From Inonotus obliquus (Eukaryota > Basidiomycota > Agaricomycetes > Hymenochaetales > Hymenochaetaceae), in contig JAJHTX010000012.1 of the NCBI GenBank assembly GCA_032164295.1, positions 1,178,001 to 1,242,000 of the forward strand: DNA of 64,000 nt, given 5' to 3'. Below the pieces are notes generated by a model, which saw only the letters and a program-made list of their open reading frames with translations, made no database searches and was not told the DNA's origin. Made by a program: the position numbers and the translations under genes. Position 1 is the first letter of the stretch. Every line of letters begins with the position of its first letter. This document shows positions 37,289 to 47,771 of this stretch, piece after piece.

Positions 37289-38190
37289 GGGAGTGGTACC
37301 TCTTCTCAATTCATGATAAGTGAGTATCTGAATCCCAAACCCAAGCAATACAGTAGATCAGTTATTGTGTAATCGCAGATGAAATAGATAAACTATTTTG
37401 CTCATTTTATCGCTATTGCAGCTACTTCAATCGTAGCACAAGCAGCAGCTTGCGTTAGACCACATACGAAGACTAAGTTTGTCTTTAGTCTTTCAATCTC
37501 CTCGCAGTCGCAAGACCGGTAGGGATCTAAGACTGTACTAGAAGAAGATGCGAGTTGAATGATACAGCTCCTTGAACCAAAGAACACCGCATGAAAAACT
37601 TACCGAAACGTACACCCTATCCCTCGCAACTCCTTTCTTCTCCAACCATTCAACATTAGTGAGAGATTGCTCGATGATAGAGTTCATTCCATCCGGTAAC
37701 ATGAGCTTGCGAGAATCGATGAATGTATAATGCGGAAGGTTAGGTCTCAGGCAATCAGTCAAGGCGGTGCCAAGCTCGATTAGCTGGATATTCATGTCAT
37801 AGAACCATATTCAGTTAACACAGCGAACGAATTATCAAAGAGGATTAGATCACGTGCAAGCTTCGTGAATGCAAGCTTCACTACCTCATCAACCGCTTGA
37901 ACGTCAATGTACAATATTAGCTCAAGATAAGCTCGAGATAACCAAATAGAATATCTCTATTAGTCTTCAACTCTAGTAAGAAATCGAAAGTCCAACACCC
38001 CGTAACTTCCAACGTCTTACGCAAATACGGTAGTACAGGATAGTACGGTCGCACTCGCGTTTGTAACCATAGTGACATCTGGAGCGGCATCAATTTCCTT
38101 CCGCTTTAATCCATGACTCGCACTCACACTCGGACGTTAACCTCAACCTTCCTTCCCACCTGCAAACGATTTCGACCCTTTCAAGTTTAG
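37289..38190 (-). pseudogene. Decayed partial duplicate of the transaldolase-like gene
   Basis: The DNA aligns with 27463-28590 of the transaldolase-like gene, including intron positions, so this was a genomic and not an mRNA-mediated duplication. The exon LIELGTALTDCLRP..PDGMNSIIEQSLTNVEWLEKKG (37620-37790) is well kept. NLVFVCGLTQAAACAT is kept but followed by missing sequence, and the upstream Ser-rich exon is broken by indels (about 37970-38190). A stretch of the barrel between the two exons is deleted. The Ser in place of the catalytic Lys is shared with the parent (RVYVS), so the loss preceded the duplication. Confidence 0.85.
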
Positions 38191-38613
38191 ATTGCTAAGT
38201 CTTTTCTTTAATTTCAAGTGTCAAAGCTTGATTCAACCGCAGGTTGTGGTCGAATCGGGGTCTGTTATCCTGTGTATGTTATGCTGATCTCCCGCAACGA
38301 TACCCAAGTTCAGGATGGAACCGTTGTTTCGAACCACCTAAGCAAGCGCAAGAAGAGGACTCGGAATCACAAGCTTAAGCCAATTCATATATTCTTTGTC
38401 ATCTCTCAATTAGATAATTGCACAATTATGTAACTTCGATGCTTTGATCCCTTATCTTATCTTATCATCTTGTCTAGTTCAGCCGGCTACTTCGTTGTGA
38501 TGTGATGTTCCCCGCTTTAGACCGGACAGGGTACATCGCCATACACCACGTCTGTCTCATAAGAACCATGGTGCAGGATACCCCCTTCGACGGACACCCT
38601 CACGGCCTGCACA
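38191..38613. other. Upstream region of family copy B
   Basis: Holds the shared distal motif (TGTGATGTTC at 38501-38510, 104 bp before the ATG) and the GACACCCTCACGGCCTGCACA stretch directly before the start codon, which corresponds to the leader of the other copies. No other gene seen. Confidence 0.5.
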
Positions 38614-41600
38614 ATGGACCAAGCTGGATCTCTTCCCACTCGCTATCAGATGCCCCATGCTCGCACTTGCTCCGTCTCGGACATGAATTCTACTGCTGAT
38701 GACCAGACTGGGCCAGGCCGCGCAGTAGATAACCTGCTTGTTTACCTTGGACGCCACCTCGAGCTCGGTCTAGGAAAGGTTGAGGTTAAGTTGGGGAGGG
38801 GACCGCAGGTCACTGCAGAACGAATACTGCGTCAACGTGCGGCAATCCAGGCAATTACCAATACGCATGAAAAGGACTGTATTTGTCCCAGCTGTCAACT
38901 TCAAAATCGATTCGGATTCGGTCAGAATGGCGATAAAATTGTAGACAGTTCGCCGGCTATATTGAAGAAGCTTATTGAAGGGATGGATGAAGACTGCAGG
39001 CGTCTGGTCAAATACACCAGGTGGGTCCTGTGCCTCTATTAGCCTTCCTGTAAATCAATTTCTGCTTGAAGGTCCGAACAGTACTCAACGCAGAAGCAGG
39101 CCATAGACTCGGTCCACGATTTGTCCATTCTTGATGGCGAAATCCGGGACAGGTTGAAAGTACATGGAGCAAGAGAAGCCATCTCGAAATTAATTGAAGT
39201 GTATGAGCGCTTTCGCATCCGCGGCCGTGGCCTCAACGAGGCGCTTCTCAATAGTTCAAGAAGAGCACTTCAGGCTTTGGACGGTGAGAATCTCAGTGCA
39301 CTACCGGGGGATCGGGTCGGTGAATGGCGGCAGGAGCAAAGACGTGATACCTCAGGGCGACACATTGCAACCTTCATGACCCGCACAATTAACCAAGCCA
39401 GATCTCTTCCGACTTGCCATGAGACGCCCCTTGCCTACACCTGCTCCATGGCGGACTCCAACTCTACTGCGGATGACCAGACTGGCCCAGGTCGTGCAGT
39501 CGATAACCTGTTCGTTTATCTTGGGCGCTACCTCGAGTTCGGTCTTGGTAAAGTTGCGGAGAAAATGGGAAGGGGACCAATCATCACTGCAGTGCGGATA
39601 ATGCGCCAACGCGCGGAGATCCTGGCAATTACCAGTTGGCATGACAAAGACTGTATTTGCCTTGATTGTCGCCTTCAAGATCGATTTGGATTCAGATCTT
39701 TCAGAGGTGAAGCTGCGAAGAGGTCACCGGAAAAGCTGAAGAAGCTGTCTCGAGGCGTAAATACAGACTGCAGACGTTTGGTCAGCTATGTTCGGTGTGT
39801 CCTGAGCCTCTACTTCCTTTCTTTTCGCTCACATCCTGTCCGGAGATCCGAACAGTGCTTAACGCAGAAGCAAGCTATGGACTCTATCCTCAGCGTGTCG
39901 GTTTTCGATGGTGAACTTCGGGCTATTTTAAAGGCACATCGAGCAAGTGAAGCCGTTGAGGATTTAGCCAGAATGTATAGGCACTTTCGCACTCGCGGCC
40001 GTACTACCAACGAGATGCTTCTCAATAGCTCAAGAAAAGTGCTCGTGTCTTTGGACGATGAGAATCTCAATCCGCTGCTGAAGGGCTGGGTCAGTGCATG
40101 GCGGCAGCAGCAAAAGTATGACACCTCAGAATTACACACCGCATGGGAGCGGATCTCGGGATACCTATGGTGCGCCACATACCGTTACTTATGTTTCGCA
40201 TGTAAGAACTTATATTTTCCTATATTTTCGTATGAAGGGATCGCGATCGGGCGTATCTCGTCCTGCGGGTTGTCAGATCATGCGTCTTTCTTTCCGAGTA
40301 TCATTCAGCTGAAGAATCCTTATTGAGTTCCGTGCTTGAAGCAGTGGTAAGATCACCGAGTTACTTCGAATGGGAAGAATGCGACGAGCTTGTCTGCTAT
40401 TGCCTTGACCGATATACTGTCATCGCTTTACAGGAGACATGCATTACGGGCTGGCTATTCCGGTAAGTGGAATTACTTATGGTTGTTGGACTAAACTTTG
40501 AGCTTCGTGCGCATAGAAACGTCTATAGAATGCCTCGAGTGCTCGAAATTCTGCAGTCAAACGTGCTTGGGAAGGACGGTTTCCTCATGGAGCGACAGCA
40601 CTTCCACCAGCTGCACTTTCTGGAGGAAGTACTTATGAAGAATATCGGAGAGCGTGGATACCCCGTGCCGTCTATGGAAGTGTTGCAACACGAAAATACT
40701 TGTCAGGTGTTGGGGCCATTCCTTTGTGATCTCGCATGCCCGGTTAGGAGTGTAGTAAAGAGTTGTAGAGACAGCCTGAAGCTTTCTGACATCCCGAATC
40801 AGGATGAAAGGCGCATGTATGGCGAACTGGTCCGCTTCATTGACTCGTGAGTGAATCCGGTTAACTGTTGGGATATTTCTCATGGCCAGGCACAGGTCTG
40901 ACTCTGTACTGAGAGCAAAGGCCTGGGAGTACATCGATCATTTCATGGCTGCCGATGTCTATCGGTACAATATTATGCTTGACGCTATCTCCCAAACGGA
41001 GTTTGGGCATTCGGAAGGCTTTCCAGTGTTCAAGGAAAGAAAGAGAAAGAGTTTAATCCTAACGCGAGGACAGAACGTAGAACGTTTTCTTCGTCATTAC
41101 GAGCCGGACCATAATTCAGTCTACGTGAGTCAAAACACAAGTTTTCTTCCTGTTGATGCTGGACCTGATTGATATCCAGTGTGATGGCTATTTGTGCTCA
41201 CGTACCGAGTCGGTTTACACGGAGAAGATGGAGTTCCCCGATGACTGGGTTATGGAAAGCAGACTGCAACGTGGGAAAGTGTTCTCAAACGCTAATTATT
41301 TTCCACTGCCCGCGGGGAAGGATAGGCACGGAAATGAGACCTATCTAGTGAACATCCGTTATTCGGATTTCCATTGTGGGGACAGGCTCTCAGAGCACGT
41401 CTATTCTGCCATAAAGGAGGGTACGAGACCTGAAGACCTTCGTGTGGAGGTACAGTGTCGTCGTACGAAGGTGCTGAGGATCCCTCGTAACTTCGACGTA
41501 CCCATTCTTCAAATGGCACCTGAAGCGTATGCACAACTGCTGGGCATCGATGTGGAAAGCCTATTTACAACAGGCCCTTTTGCCTGGAAGTACACACAAA

Positions 41601-41815
41601 GGGATTGTCAGCAAAACCAAAGGTTTCGCCAGAAGGTCCTTACGATCAAGGAGGCTTTCGCGATGGGCTATTCGGAATCCGAGATTTATCCTAAAGTCGA
41701 ATCAAACACCAGTTGCGAGTGTACGATTGAACATAAGGATGGGGATTGGCACGAGTTCACGAGGTCGCTACTTGGTGGGAACAACAGCTTAGCCAGCGGA
41801 GACGAGGCCGCATAA
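38614..41815 (+). CDS. Orphan tandem family, copy B (duplicated N-terminal modules, shortened C-terminus)
   Basis: The only family member on the plus strand. It starts MDQAGSLPTRYQMPHARTCS at 38614. Modules 1 and 2 occur twice in one reading frame. The first pair has HEKDCICPSC and spans about 38614-39380, with an intron at 39021-39071. The second has HDKDCICLDC and spans about 39385-40190. At the second repeat the family start codon ATG-GAC has become ATT-AAC (39388), so the fusion is read through. Then follow SYFEWEECDELV, MPRVLEILQ to ELVRFIDS, AWEYIDHFMAADVYRYN, and the C-terminal domain CDGYLCSRTESVY to ESNTSCECTIEHKDGDWHEF. It stops at TAA 41813-41815, before the acidic tail. The tail survives downstream in another frame (41908-42146). 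This could be a truncated functional gene or an early pseudogene. Confidence 0.7.
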
Positions 41816-42146
41816 GACTTGCGGCTCGGCTACTTCGCCATGCGAAGCTTCTCAGTAATCCTATCTAGACCGGAAATACAAGGGCAAGTAGAATTGGACG
41901 ACGCAGGGGATGATAATGGTCCATCAGGACAGTGCGTGTTCTGATGAAGTAGTCGATAAGTCGGAATACGGTATTGCTGTGGGGTCAATAGGCGATGAAG
42001 AGGATGAAGAGAATACCGGTGGGGAACTGGTCTTTCAACGTGGCACACTAGCCGGCAATGAGGACCTAGACCCCGTACATATGGAAGGCGAAACGAGCGC
42101 AATTGAAGACGAGGAGGAGGAGGAACTACAAGCCATTCCGAGTTAG
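41816..42146 (+). pseudogene. Detached acidic tail of copy B
   Basis: An open frame with DEVVDKSEYGIAVGS, DEEDEENTGGELVFQRG and EGETSAIEDEEEEE matches the acidic tail of copy C (DEEDEEISGEPVVQLG, GDEASVLEEEE) but is out of frame with the body of copy B. No membrane-anchor exon could be found after it, before the MITE. Confidence 0.7.
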
Positions 42147-42554
42147 CCTCACGCCAACGGACGGCCAACCAGTGGGCGTACCCAGCGGAGAGCCTCCTAA
42201 TATCAAGCAATGAATATGTTGAGGCTCGGTGGACGGAGTATGGTTTATTCGATCCACTTATCCTTATTCACTTCGCCTGACAGAATCTATAGACAGATAC
42301 TTACCTCCGTGGCACTCGGCCATTGCAGTGACCTGCTTTGGGAATCATATTGAGGAGATATTTTCTGTAGGAAAGGATATGAACCTATCTGAATTCGTTT
42401 GTCAACTTCGTTGTAGAAAGTTCTCTAGTGCCGTTATTACACTCATGCAGAATAATGTCCAAGTCGGTAGTCTGAAACGAATTTCACGACATATGCGCAA
42501 GACGTCGTGAAGCGCGAATTGAACCGAGCTACACCAGCTTGGAGCGTGCTACTA
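42147..42554. other. Intergenic between copy B remnant and MITE
   Basis: About 400 bp with no gene. A short stretch near 42470-42545 (CTGAAACGAATTTCAC, GCGCGAATTG) resembles the flank repeated at 36960 and 57531. Confidence 0.5.
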
Positions 42555-43206
42555 AGGTAGGGGAAGTATAAACTCGACTAGGTGTCACAGTGTGACTGAT
42601 GACCCTGAGCACCCTGAGCTTACCCGATTTGGAAGGACCCTGCGGCAAAAATCTCGAGGTCGGATTTCAGGACAGTGGCAGCTAGCAGAAGAGCAGCCAG
42701 AATCTCATTTGTACTTCAATAAAACATCAAAACAAAGCAAGTTTCACCATTAGCCAGCTCTCCTGAACCTCTCTTAACAGTCAGGATATGTGCTATAAAT
42801 GTGTATTAGTCAAATATTAGTAATAAAGATGAGTCATACAAAACCTACTATATTTGGATAGTATTTGTCATCTTGTGCCCGCCAAGAGCGGCAAAAATCC
42901 TGCGGTCGAAATTTTCGAAATTTATGAAAAGCTTACCAGAATGCTGGAAAATGAATTCTGAGCCATTTGGCACAAAAAGGGTTCATCCCATAATCGGAAG
43001 GTCAAGGGTCCATATTTTTTGATTTTAAAAACATACATCTGCTTGTAATTTCTATTAGAAGAGATCTATGAGGGCCGAAATCGAGTTTGTGTTGCGTGGA
43101 AGTTGCAGTTAAGAAAGGGTCCAAAGTCACCGGATGAGGCAAGTCAGGCCAAGTCAGGGTCGCATGACGCGCGTCACACCTAGTCGAGTTTATACTTCCC
43201 CTACCT
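42555..43206. mobile_element. Non-autonomous DNA transposon (MITE), TA-flanked, 652 bp
   Basis: The ends are a perfect inverted repeat of at least 30 bp. The left end runs AGGTAGGGGAAGTATAAACT.. from 42555 and its reverse complement ends at 43206. Weaker pairing continues to about 60 bp (a GACCCTGA motif is shared on both sides). A TA dinucleotide flanks each side (42553-42554 and 43207-43208), the target duplication typical of Tc1/mariner-type elements. The inside is AT-rich and has no coding capacity, so it must be moved by a transposase from elsewhere. The near-perfect ends suggest recent insertion, between copies B and C. Confidence 0.85.
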
Positions 43207-43571
43207 TACATAAACCCGCAGGACAGCAACCGACCAATCCGGGGACTGGAAAAGCCTCACCGACGCTAGCCGACAGCAGGTTTCTCTACCACAGTACTGG
43301 TCCTATTTTGGCGAGTACTGGTCTCGGCTTTAAGTACGCATGGTAGACAATTCTTTCTTCTAGATCTTCCAATTTACCGTTCTTCCCCTTCAAGAATCTG
43401 CTTCTTACATGCGACTTTCGTACACCCTCGTACGATGCACTCAGGAGTGATCAAGTCAAGGATTACAAGTCATATATGTGAGTAGGTATGATGACGGATG
43501 CGTCAAGCATGATACCGAAGGATCATCTGAAGAAAATTTGAATCCAATAAAATCATGACCCCTCCTATAAA

Positions 43572-46500
43572 CTACAGCAGACATCTATCCAAAACAGCAC
43601 CCAATACCATTCCGCAGATTATTGAAATAAGAATAGCAATTTTTGGATACCACGGAGCCAATGATTTGTCTTCTTGTAAGCAAAACTGGTCAGTCAGATT
43701 ATGATGAACGGTATGTATGGCGCATACCTTTGTCCATTGCATTGAAAGCAGTTGGCTGAACCACGACAGGCTGACTGCTTGACTCGGAAGGATCCTCTGC
43801 CAATTCGGTTATGAGTGTGTCCGATAGTCTACCCAAATGATCGCTGGCGTGAGGCTGATAAGGGATTGGACGTGGTTCCCCGCTCTCCTCCTCTTCGAGC
43901 ACGCTCGCTTCATCCCCCAGATACATCGAATTAAGGTCCTCATCGTCGACTTGTGCGCCAAGTTGCACAACTGGTTCTCCTGAAATTTCTTCATCCTCTT
44001 CATCACTTGTTGACTCCTCCATAAGAGCACTGATAAACGATTGATAGATAACTTCGTCAACGCGTGCACTTCTTTGAACCACTGAACTGAGTCTGGGAGG
44101 GCCAAAGTCATCGCCCACGTCGTCTGCATATACTTTCCCTAGTGATCCTAAGTCCATATAGGATTGCTCAGGACCTTCACACGATGAATCTGTGGGGCTG
44201 TAAATCTCCTCCCATTCGGTACCGTCTCCATCAAACCCGCGGTTGCGTCCACCATGTGAGGGCTTGTCGAGCTCGTGCCAACCCCCATCATCATGATCGA
44301 TCGTGCACCCGCAATTGCGATTCGATTCAACTTTGGGATAAATCTCTGCTTCTGAATAACCCATCGCGAAAGCCTCCTCGATCGTAATGACCCTCCGCCG
44401 AAACGTCGGGTTCAATTCGCAATCATGCCGGGACGGCTTCCATGCAAAAGGACCCGTTGTGAACAGGCTTTCCACGTCAGTGCCTAGAAGCTGTGCATAC
44501 GCTTCAGGTGCATAACGGAGGACGTGAACACCGAATTCCTTGGGGATCCTCAATACCTTTGTGCGGCGACACTGTAGCTCCACACGAAGGCCTTCAGGTT
44601 TCGTACCCTCCTTTATGGCGGAATAGATTCCCCGAGAGGTCCATCCCATACAATGAAAATACCGATAATAGATAAGCGCAAGATAGGTTTCATTTCCATG
44701 TCTATCCTTCCCCGCGGGTAATGGAAAGAGGCCGTCGCTTGAAAACGACTTCCCGCGCTCTACTTTGCTGAATATATTCCAGTGCCTAGGGTATTCCAAC
44801 TTCCCTGTATTGACCGAATCGGCAAATGAGCACCAACGATGACTACACTGAATATCAATCAGATCTGACACTGGTATCATCAGGAAGAGAGAATGTGACG
44901 AAACTCACGTAATAGGTATTCCCGCCAGAATCGTAATGACGAAGAACAGAGTTATAGCTCTCTCCTTGTACCGGGATCAAATTCGCTCTCTTTCTTTGTT
45001 TGAACTCCGAAAAGTTATCCGAGTGACCAAATGCCGTATAGGACATAGCGTCAAGCATCATGTTACACCGATAGATATCACGCGCTAGGAAGTGATCGAT
45101 GTACTTCCAGGCCTTCGCTTGCAGTGCAGAGTCACACCTATGCCCGGCCGTCAGTAACATCCCCTGCAGTTAAGTGGACTACTCACGATTCGATGAAGCT
45201 GGCCAGTTCGCCGTACATACGTCTCTCATCTTGCCCCGGGGTGTAAGGGAAATCCGGCCTCTCATTGCAGCTCCGTACTACAGTCCTAACTGGACATGAC
45301 AGGGTTCGCAGGAGTGGTTTCAGAAACCGATCCGGATATCTGTCCTGTAACACTTCCATAGTAGGCATGGTGCAGCCACTTTCTTTAATATTCCTAATAA
45401 TACTATCCTCCAAAGTGCATGATTCCCAGAAATCACTGTCCATTGGGGAAGCCTCCTCCCTGACCGTTCCGAACGGCCATACAACGAGGATAAGAGGCAT
45501 TCTATGCAGGTTTCTATGCGTGGGAGGCTTTTAGCGTAGCCCAGCAGTTCTCTTTTATCATTCCACTAACCGGAACAGCCAGTCGCTTATGTCTACCGTC
45601 CATCGTTTTTGGTTCCTTGGCATTAAGAGGTAATTGAAGACAACCTCGTCGCATTCTTCCCATTCGAAGTAACTCGGCGATTTTACAACTGCTCCAAGCA
45701 CGGACTTACAAAGGAAATGGACAGCTATGGAATAGACGCATGATCTAACCGCTCTCATGACGAGGAACGCTCGATCGCGATCCCTTGAGGGATAGAAATG
45801 TGAATGCGTGCGTAGCTAAGATGCAGCATGACGCGTACCAAAGGTATCCCGAGATCCGCTCCCATGCGGCGTGTACCTCTGAGTGCACCTCCTTCGTACT
45901 TAGAAAATCACCACTATGTCGCACTGCGCTAACCCACTCCTTTAGCTGCGCATTGAGGATCTCATCGTCCAAGGATACAAGCGCTTTTCTCGAGCTAGTG
46001 AGGAGTGCCTCCTTCATGTCAGGTCCGCTAAAGCGAAAACGCTGATATACGTCGACTAGGTCCGAGATGGCTTCACTTGCTCGATGTGCTTTCAAAATGG
46101 CCCGAAGTTCACCATCGGAAACCGACAGGTCGAGGACTGAGTCTACAGCTTGCTTCTGCGTGGAGCACTGCTCGGATCTTCGAACAGAGTGTGAGCGATA
46201 AGAAAGGAAATAGAGGCTCAGAACGCACCGGACATAGTTGACCAAACGTCTGCTGTCTATATTGACGCCTCGAGACAGATTCTTCAGCTTTGCCGGTGAC
46301 CTCTTCACAGCTTCACCTCTGAACGATCTGAATCCAAATCGAATTCGAAGTTCGCAGTCAAGGCAGTAACAGTACTTGTCGTGCCAACTGGTAATTGCCA
46401 TGATCTCTGCACGCTGGCGCAGTATCCTCTCTGCGGTGACCAGAGGGCCCCTTCCCATCTTCACTGCAACCTTGCCCAGAGTGACCTCAAGGTGACGACC

Positions 46501-46626
46501 AAGGTAGACGAAAGCGTTATCGACTAAACGACCTGGACCAGTCTGGTTGTCCGCAGTAGAGTTGGAGTCCGTAACGGAGCAAGTGTGAGCGTGATGGCGA
46601 GTGGGAAAGGATCCGGTTTGGTCCAT
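43572..46626 (-). CDS. Orphan tandem family, copy C (apparently intact, tail-anchored)
   Basis: The reference member, roughly 900 residues, with unknown function. It starts MDQTGSFPTRHHAHTCSVTD at 46626. Module 1 ends with HDKYCYCLDC. A 51-nt intron is followed by module 2, SEQCSTQKQAVDSVLDLSVS to SLDDEI. Then come WERISGYLWYAS, SYFEWEECDEVV to WLFR, the block ending GELASFIES, and AWKYIDHFLARDIYRCNMML. The last large exon has RGKSFSSDGLFPLPAGKDRHG, CRRTKVLRIPKEF, YAPEAYAQLLGTDVESLFTT, ITIEEAFAMGYSEAEIYP and CGCTIDHDDGGWHE, then a 180-residue acidic tail. The final exon, joined in frame across 43670-43731, gives a helix YPKIAILISIICGMVLGAVL and the end DRCLL, stop at 43572. This predicts a cytoplasmic, C-terminally tail-anchored protein. 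The PLPAGKDRHG..Y stretch faintly recalls DM9/DUF3421 repeats, which is a guess. Confidence 0.75.
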
Positions 46627-46720
46627 TATGCAGGTCGCAAGAATGTGGGTCGAGAGGAGCACCCTGCGTCTCAATACTTATGGGAAAGATGCAGTACACT
46701 TTGGCTGTCCTGATGGTGAG

Positions 46721-46736
46721 GAGCATCACCGCGAGG
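46721..46736 (-). promoter_or_regulatory. Shared upstream motif, copy C
   Basis: The plus strand reads GAGCATCACCGCGAGG, 95 bp before the copy C ATG. Near-identical sequence stands at similar distance in copies D (51876-51891), E (55678-55693) and F (57049-57064), and in shorter form in copy B (38499-38510). Confidence 0.45.
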
Positions 46737-46797
46737 ACGATCCTAAGATAACTATTGAGTTGGAGTATACTTCTCAGGGTGAGAAATAAACAGGTCT

Positions 46798-46864
46798 TCA
46801 GGCAGAAAGACTGTATATGACATGAACAGGGATGGTTTATGTCGTACACAGTCTTTCTGCCTGA
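46798..46864. repeat. Long near-perfect hairpin
   Basis: A 26-bp arm beginning TCAGGCAGAAAGACTGT is repeated in inverse at the other side with about three mismatches. The loop is about 15 nt. It lies 172 bp upstream of the copy C start. No similar hairpin is seen near the other copies. Confidence 0.8.
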
Positions 46865-47771
46865 TGATACGTCTTTAGTGGGGAGTGGAAAATACGCGTG
46901 AAAGTGTCCCATGATTTTTTCATTCGGAGTTCGAATAATTACTTTATATGCACCATAACGACGATCTTCTTATACCCTACGAGTTCAATTTAGAGCATGC
47001 AGTGATTGACAATATTGAGACTTCTAGAAAGCATTAAATATGTACAGAGGAATATAGTAACTAACAGAAAATATAACTCAGCAGCGCGGGGATGATGGTG
47101 GACTCAGAAGAGAAGCGAAGATGTCGCCGTTCGACACTGAATGGCTGCTTGTATGTCCAAGAACACCTAGTATAAAGAGTGCAAACAACATCTCTCCTAC
47201 TGCTCCCAGGAGAGCGTGCAGATGATAAGGAGATGGAAATGCCGGTACGACTATGAGAGTCCGAAGATGCACGCATTGGTGCGCGGGATCATGTTGCAAT
47301 ACATGACCGCCCGTTGGATAGTTAACAACATAGCCGGTTGCAGTCTCCATGGAGTTCCGCCGGTGAAGATGGCTTCAGAGACTTGCACAATCAGCCCTCA
47401 CTATCGCTTTCTTCTTGACCGCTGTCCGCACTCGCCACCATCCTTGTTGAACTAGTAGGCGGCGACGGCGTGTACCAGGACGACTCATGTTCTGTTGCTC
47501 GTCCAGGATAGGAGACGTCGAAAAATATGGGAGATAGGTATCTTGCACAGGTTAACGATGGAGCACAGCATGGCATTGGAGTTGAAAGCAATCAGAGAGC
47601 TAACCTGTGCTGTGTAGTATATAAACTTGCTGAATAACCATGGACTCGATGCCTTTTTTCACTTCTGTAGCGTCACCATCAGTATCAACACAAACGACTT
47701 GAGTCAAAGCAATCCGGTCCAGTCGCAAAGAGCATGAAGTCTCTTCGAATGCTCCTATAGCTTGGACGCTT

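Larger units (their letters stand above)
46627..47771. other. Intergenic between copies C and D
   Basis: Holds the copy C leader, the shared distal motif (46721-46736), the long hairpin listed separately, and two unassigned minus-strand open stretches. One at about 47605-47770 contains CSLRLDRIALTQVVCVDTDG. One at 47078-47350 has a hydrophobic segment (GAVGEMLFALFILGVLG). Neither matches a family I know. They might be exons of an unrecognised gene or decayed sequence. Confidence 0.4.

Noticed and set aside
37538..37795. A second functional transaldolase-like gene
   Set aside because: Only scattered pieces are kept, the barrel is internally deleted and the upstream exon is broken.
43815..44130. 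106-codon frame (43809-44129) overlapping copy C's acidic tail
   Set aside because: It is the same strand in another phase. The acidic-tail frame is the one that matches copies D and E and joins the membrane exon.
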